The notes below the pieces were generated by a model, which made no database searches, had not been told where the DNA came from, and saw only the letters and a list, made by a program, of their open reading frames with translations. The position numbers and the translations under genes were made by a program. Shown piece by piece: positions 63,390-64,000 of a stretch of 64,000 bases of DNA; the first letter of the stretch is position 1; every line of letters starts with the position of its first letter. Source of the stretch: Campylobacterota bacterium (lineage in GTDB: Bacteria > Campylobacterota > Campylobacteria > Campylobacterales > Sulfurimonadaceae); the NCBI GenBank assembly GCA_040752835.1, contig JBFMGG010000007.1, positions 670,487 through 734,486 on the forward strand, written 5' to 3'.

Positions 63390-64000
63390 TTATTTCTCCC
63401 ATCCGTCTTTGATATACAAGCTGTCCAATATCCGCCGGGATCGTTTCTGAAGGTCTTCGTAGGTATACTCGCGTGCAAGCGGTTCGAGTTCTTTTGGGAG
63501 ATTCGGAACACGGGTGTAAATAAGTTTAATACCTACTCCTTTCGCCATTGTCCGTTCGGGATTAAACTTAGAACATTCAATATATTTAAAATATGTTTCT
63601 GTATTCCATCCCTTGCCCATTGGACGATATGTTTCGGTTACCGTACATGGATAACTTTCTTTACCGTAATGTTTAATTTGAAAAGGAATACGCACGATAT
63701 CCCCATTTCCATATTGTTTCCCAACATAAGAATTGTAATATTTTCGAATAAACTCTTCATCTCCATTCTCCAATGCTCTATCCGCGTCGGTGTAAGGGGT
63801 GATATAACTAGAGAAGCCGATGCCATAACTCAATACAATCGCACCATTTGACAAAGTCTGTTCTATCCCTACAGAATATCCATTCTCATCTGTCATCATG
63901 TTCCATGGGTGATTCATCTTAATAAAATCACTCTCTCTGAATTCAGGAAATAATGAACAAAAACCTTTTTTATGGCACCGTGGATAGTCTTGGCTTTTCA
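63390..64000 (-). CDS. Paralogue of the split lipoprotein (5' end outside window)
   Basis: The frame runs off the right edge, so the start and any signal peptide are not visible. The visible 203 residues share the N-terminal region (SLFPEFRESDFIKMNHPWN, MTDENGYSVGIEQTL) and C-terminus (LPKELEPLAREYTYEDLQ) with the gene at 61975. The middle (YNSYVGKQYGNGDIVRIPFQ) differs. Conserved Cys include YPCTV and IECSKF. I do not recognise the family. Conserved ends with a variable middle are a pattern seen in duplicated immunity or surface proteins, but no partner toxin is visible here. Confidence 0.7.
   Translation of the reverse strand, partial: KSQDYPRCHKKGFCSLFPEFRESDFIKMNHPWNMMTDENGYSVGIEQTLSNGAIVLSYGIGFSSYITPYTDADRALENGDEEFIRKYYNSYVGKQYGNGDIVRIPFQIKHYGKESYPCTVTETYRPMGKGWNTETYFKYIECSKFNPERTMAKGVGIKLIYTRVPNLPKELEPLAREYTYEDLQKRSRRILDSLYIKDGWEK
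63392..63505 (+). repeat. Paralogue 3'-end repeat, copy B
   Basis: Second copy of 61977-62090. Confidence 0.9.
63832..64000 (+). repeat. Paralogue 5'-region repeat, copy B
   Basis: Second copy of 62375-62543. It reaches the window edge and probably continues. Confidence 0.9.

Noticed and set aside
61006..64000. Type VI secretion effector-immunity locus
   Set aside because: No VgrG, Hcp, PAAR or effector gene is visible in the window. The paralogues remain of unknown function.

Overview
The window looks like a chromosomal segment of a member of the Campylobacterota, most likely a Sulfuricurvum- or Sulfurimonas-like sulfur oxidiser. The main reason is the run gatC ... cvpA, fur, lysS, glyA, a DUF1882 gene, a SPOR gene and aroE, a gene order I recognise from Campylobacter and relatives. 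A CetB/CetA-like taxis pair, a XerH-type recombinase and short HisG and Pgi proteins fit the same phylum. The genus is inferred.

Layout. 1-2525: end of a DbpA-type RNA helicase, then a PAS protein overlapping a chemoreceptor. 2538-9509 (minus): pgi-gap, a glycine-zipper protein, a cupin-coaX-hisG group, and a YfgM-like/BamB-like/XerH group. 9631-11857 (plus): gatC, an ArsC/Spx-like protein, pilT and a PerR-like regulator. 11939-13285 (minus): class II DAHP synthase. 13408-23412 (plus): a diguanylate cyclase behind a structured leader, the fur-to-aroE block with trpE inside it, an unknown gene and modE. An AT-rich DUF4238 gene (minus) then separates modE from the molybdate operon modA, methyltransferase, modD, di-TOBE protein, modB, modC and slyD (24617-29434). 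A ModE-like operator sits on the modA promoter.

The centrepiece is 29997-51820, a single minus-strand run: TolC-type outer membrane protein, type I ABC exporter, HlyD-type adaptor, a 2-oxoglutarate/Fe(II) oxygenase, three secreted four-cysteine proteins alternating with two truncated DUF2235 hydrolases, and a 4310-residue RTX exoprotein whose N-terminus is a complete DUF2235 (Tle1-like lipase) domain. My reading is a type I-secreted phospholipase toxin with an array of periplasmic immunity proteins. The array has grown by repeated duplication of an immunity gene plus the 5' end of the toxin, and near-identical DNA blocks show recombination between cassettes. The toxin and immunity roles are inferred from domain content and order.

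52080-60995 returns to housekeeping genes: recQ, a RhlE-like helicase, a DUF4015 glycosidase-like protein, hrpB, recR and dnaJ. 61006-64000 is an accessory stretch with two small envelope proteins and two paralogous genes of unknown function. One of these is a lipoprotein split by an in-frame TAG, and the other runs off the window. A DinJ/YafQ-type toxin-antitoxin pair with a clear operator-promoter lies between them.

I see no tRNA, rRNA, CRISPR array or insertion sequence. No intergenic gap exceeds about 260 bases. The largest are 13286-13533 (structured leader), 24390-24616 (modA control region) and 51821-52079 (between the type I operon and recQ).
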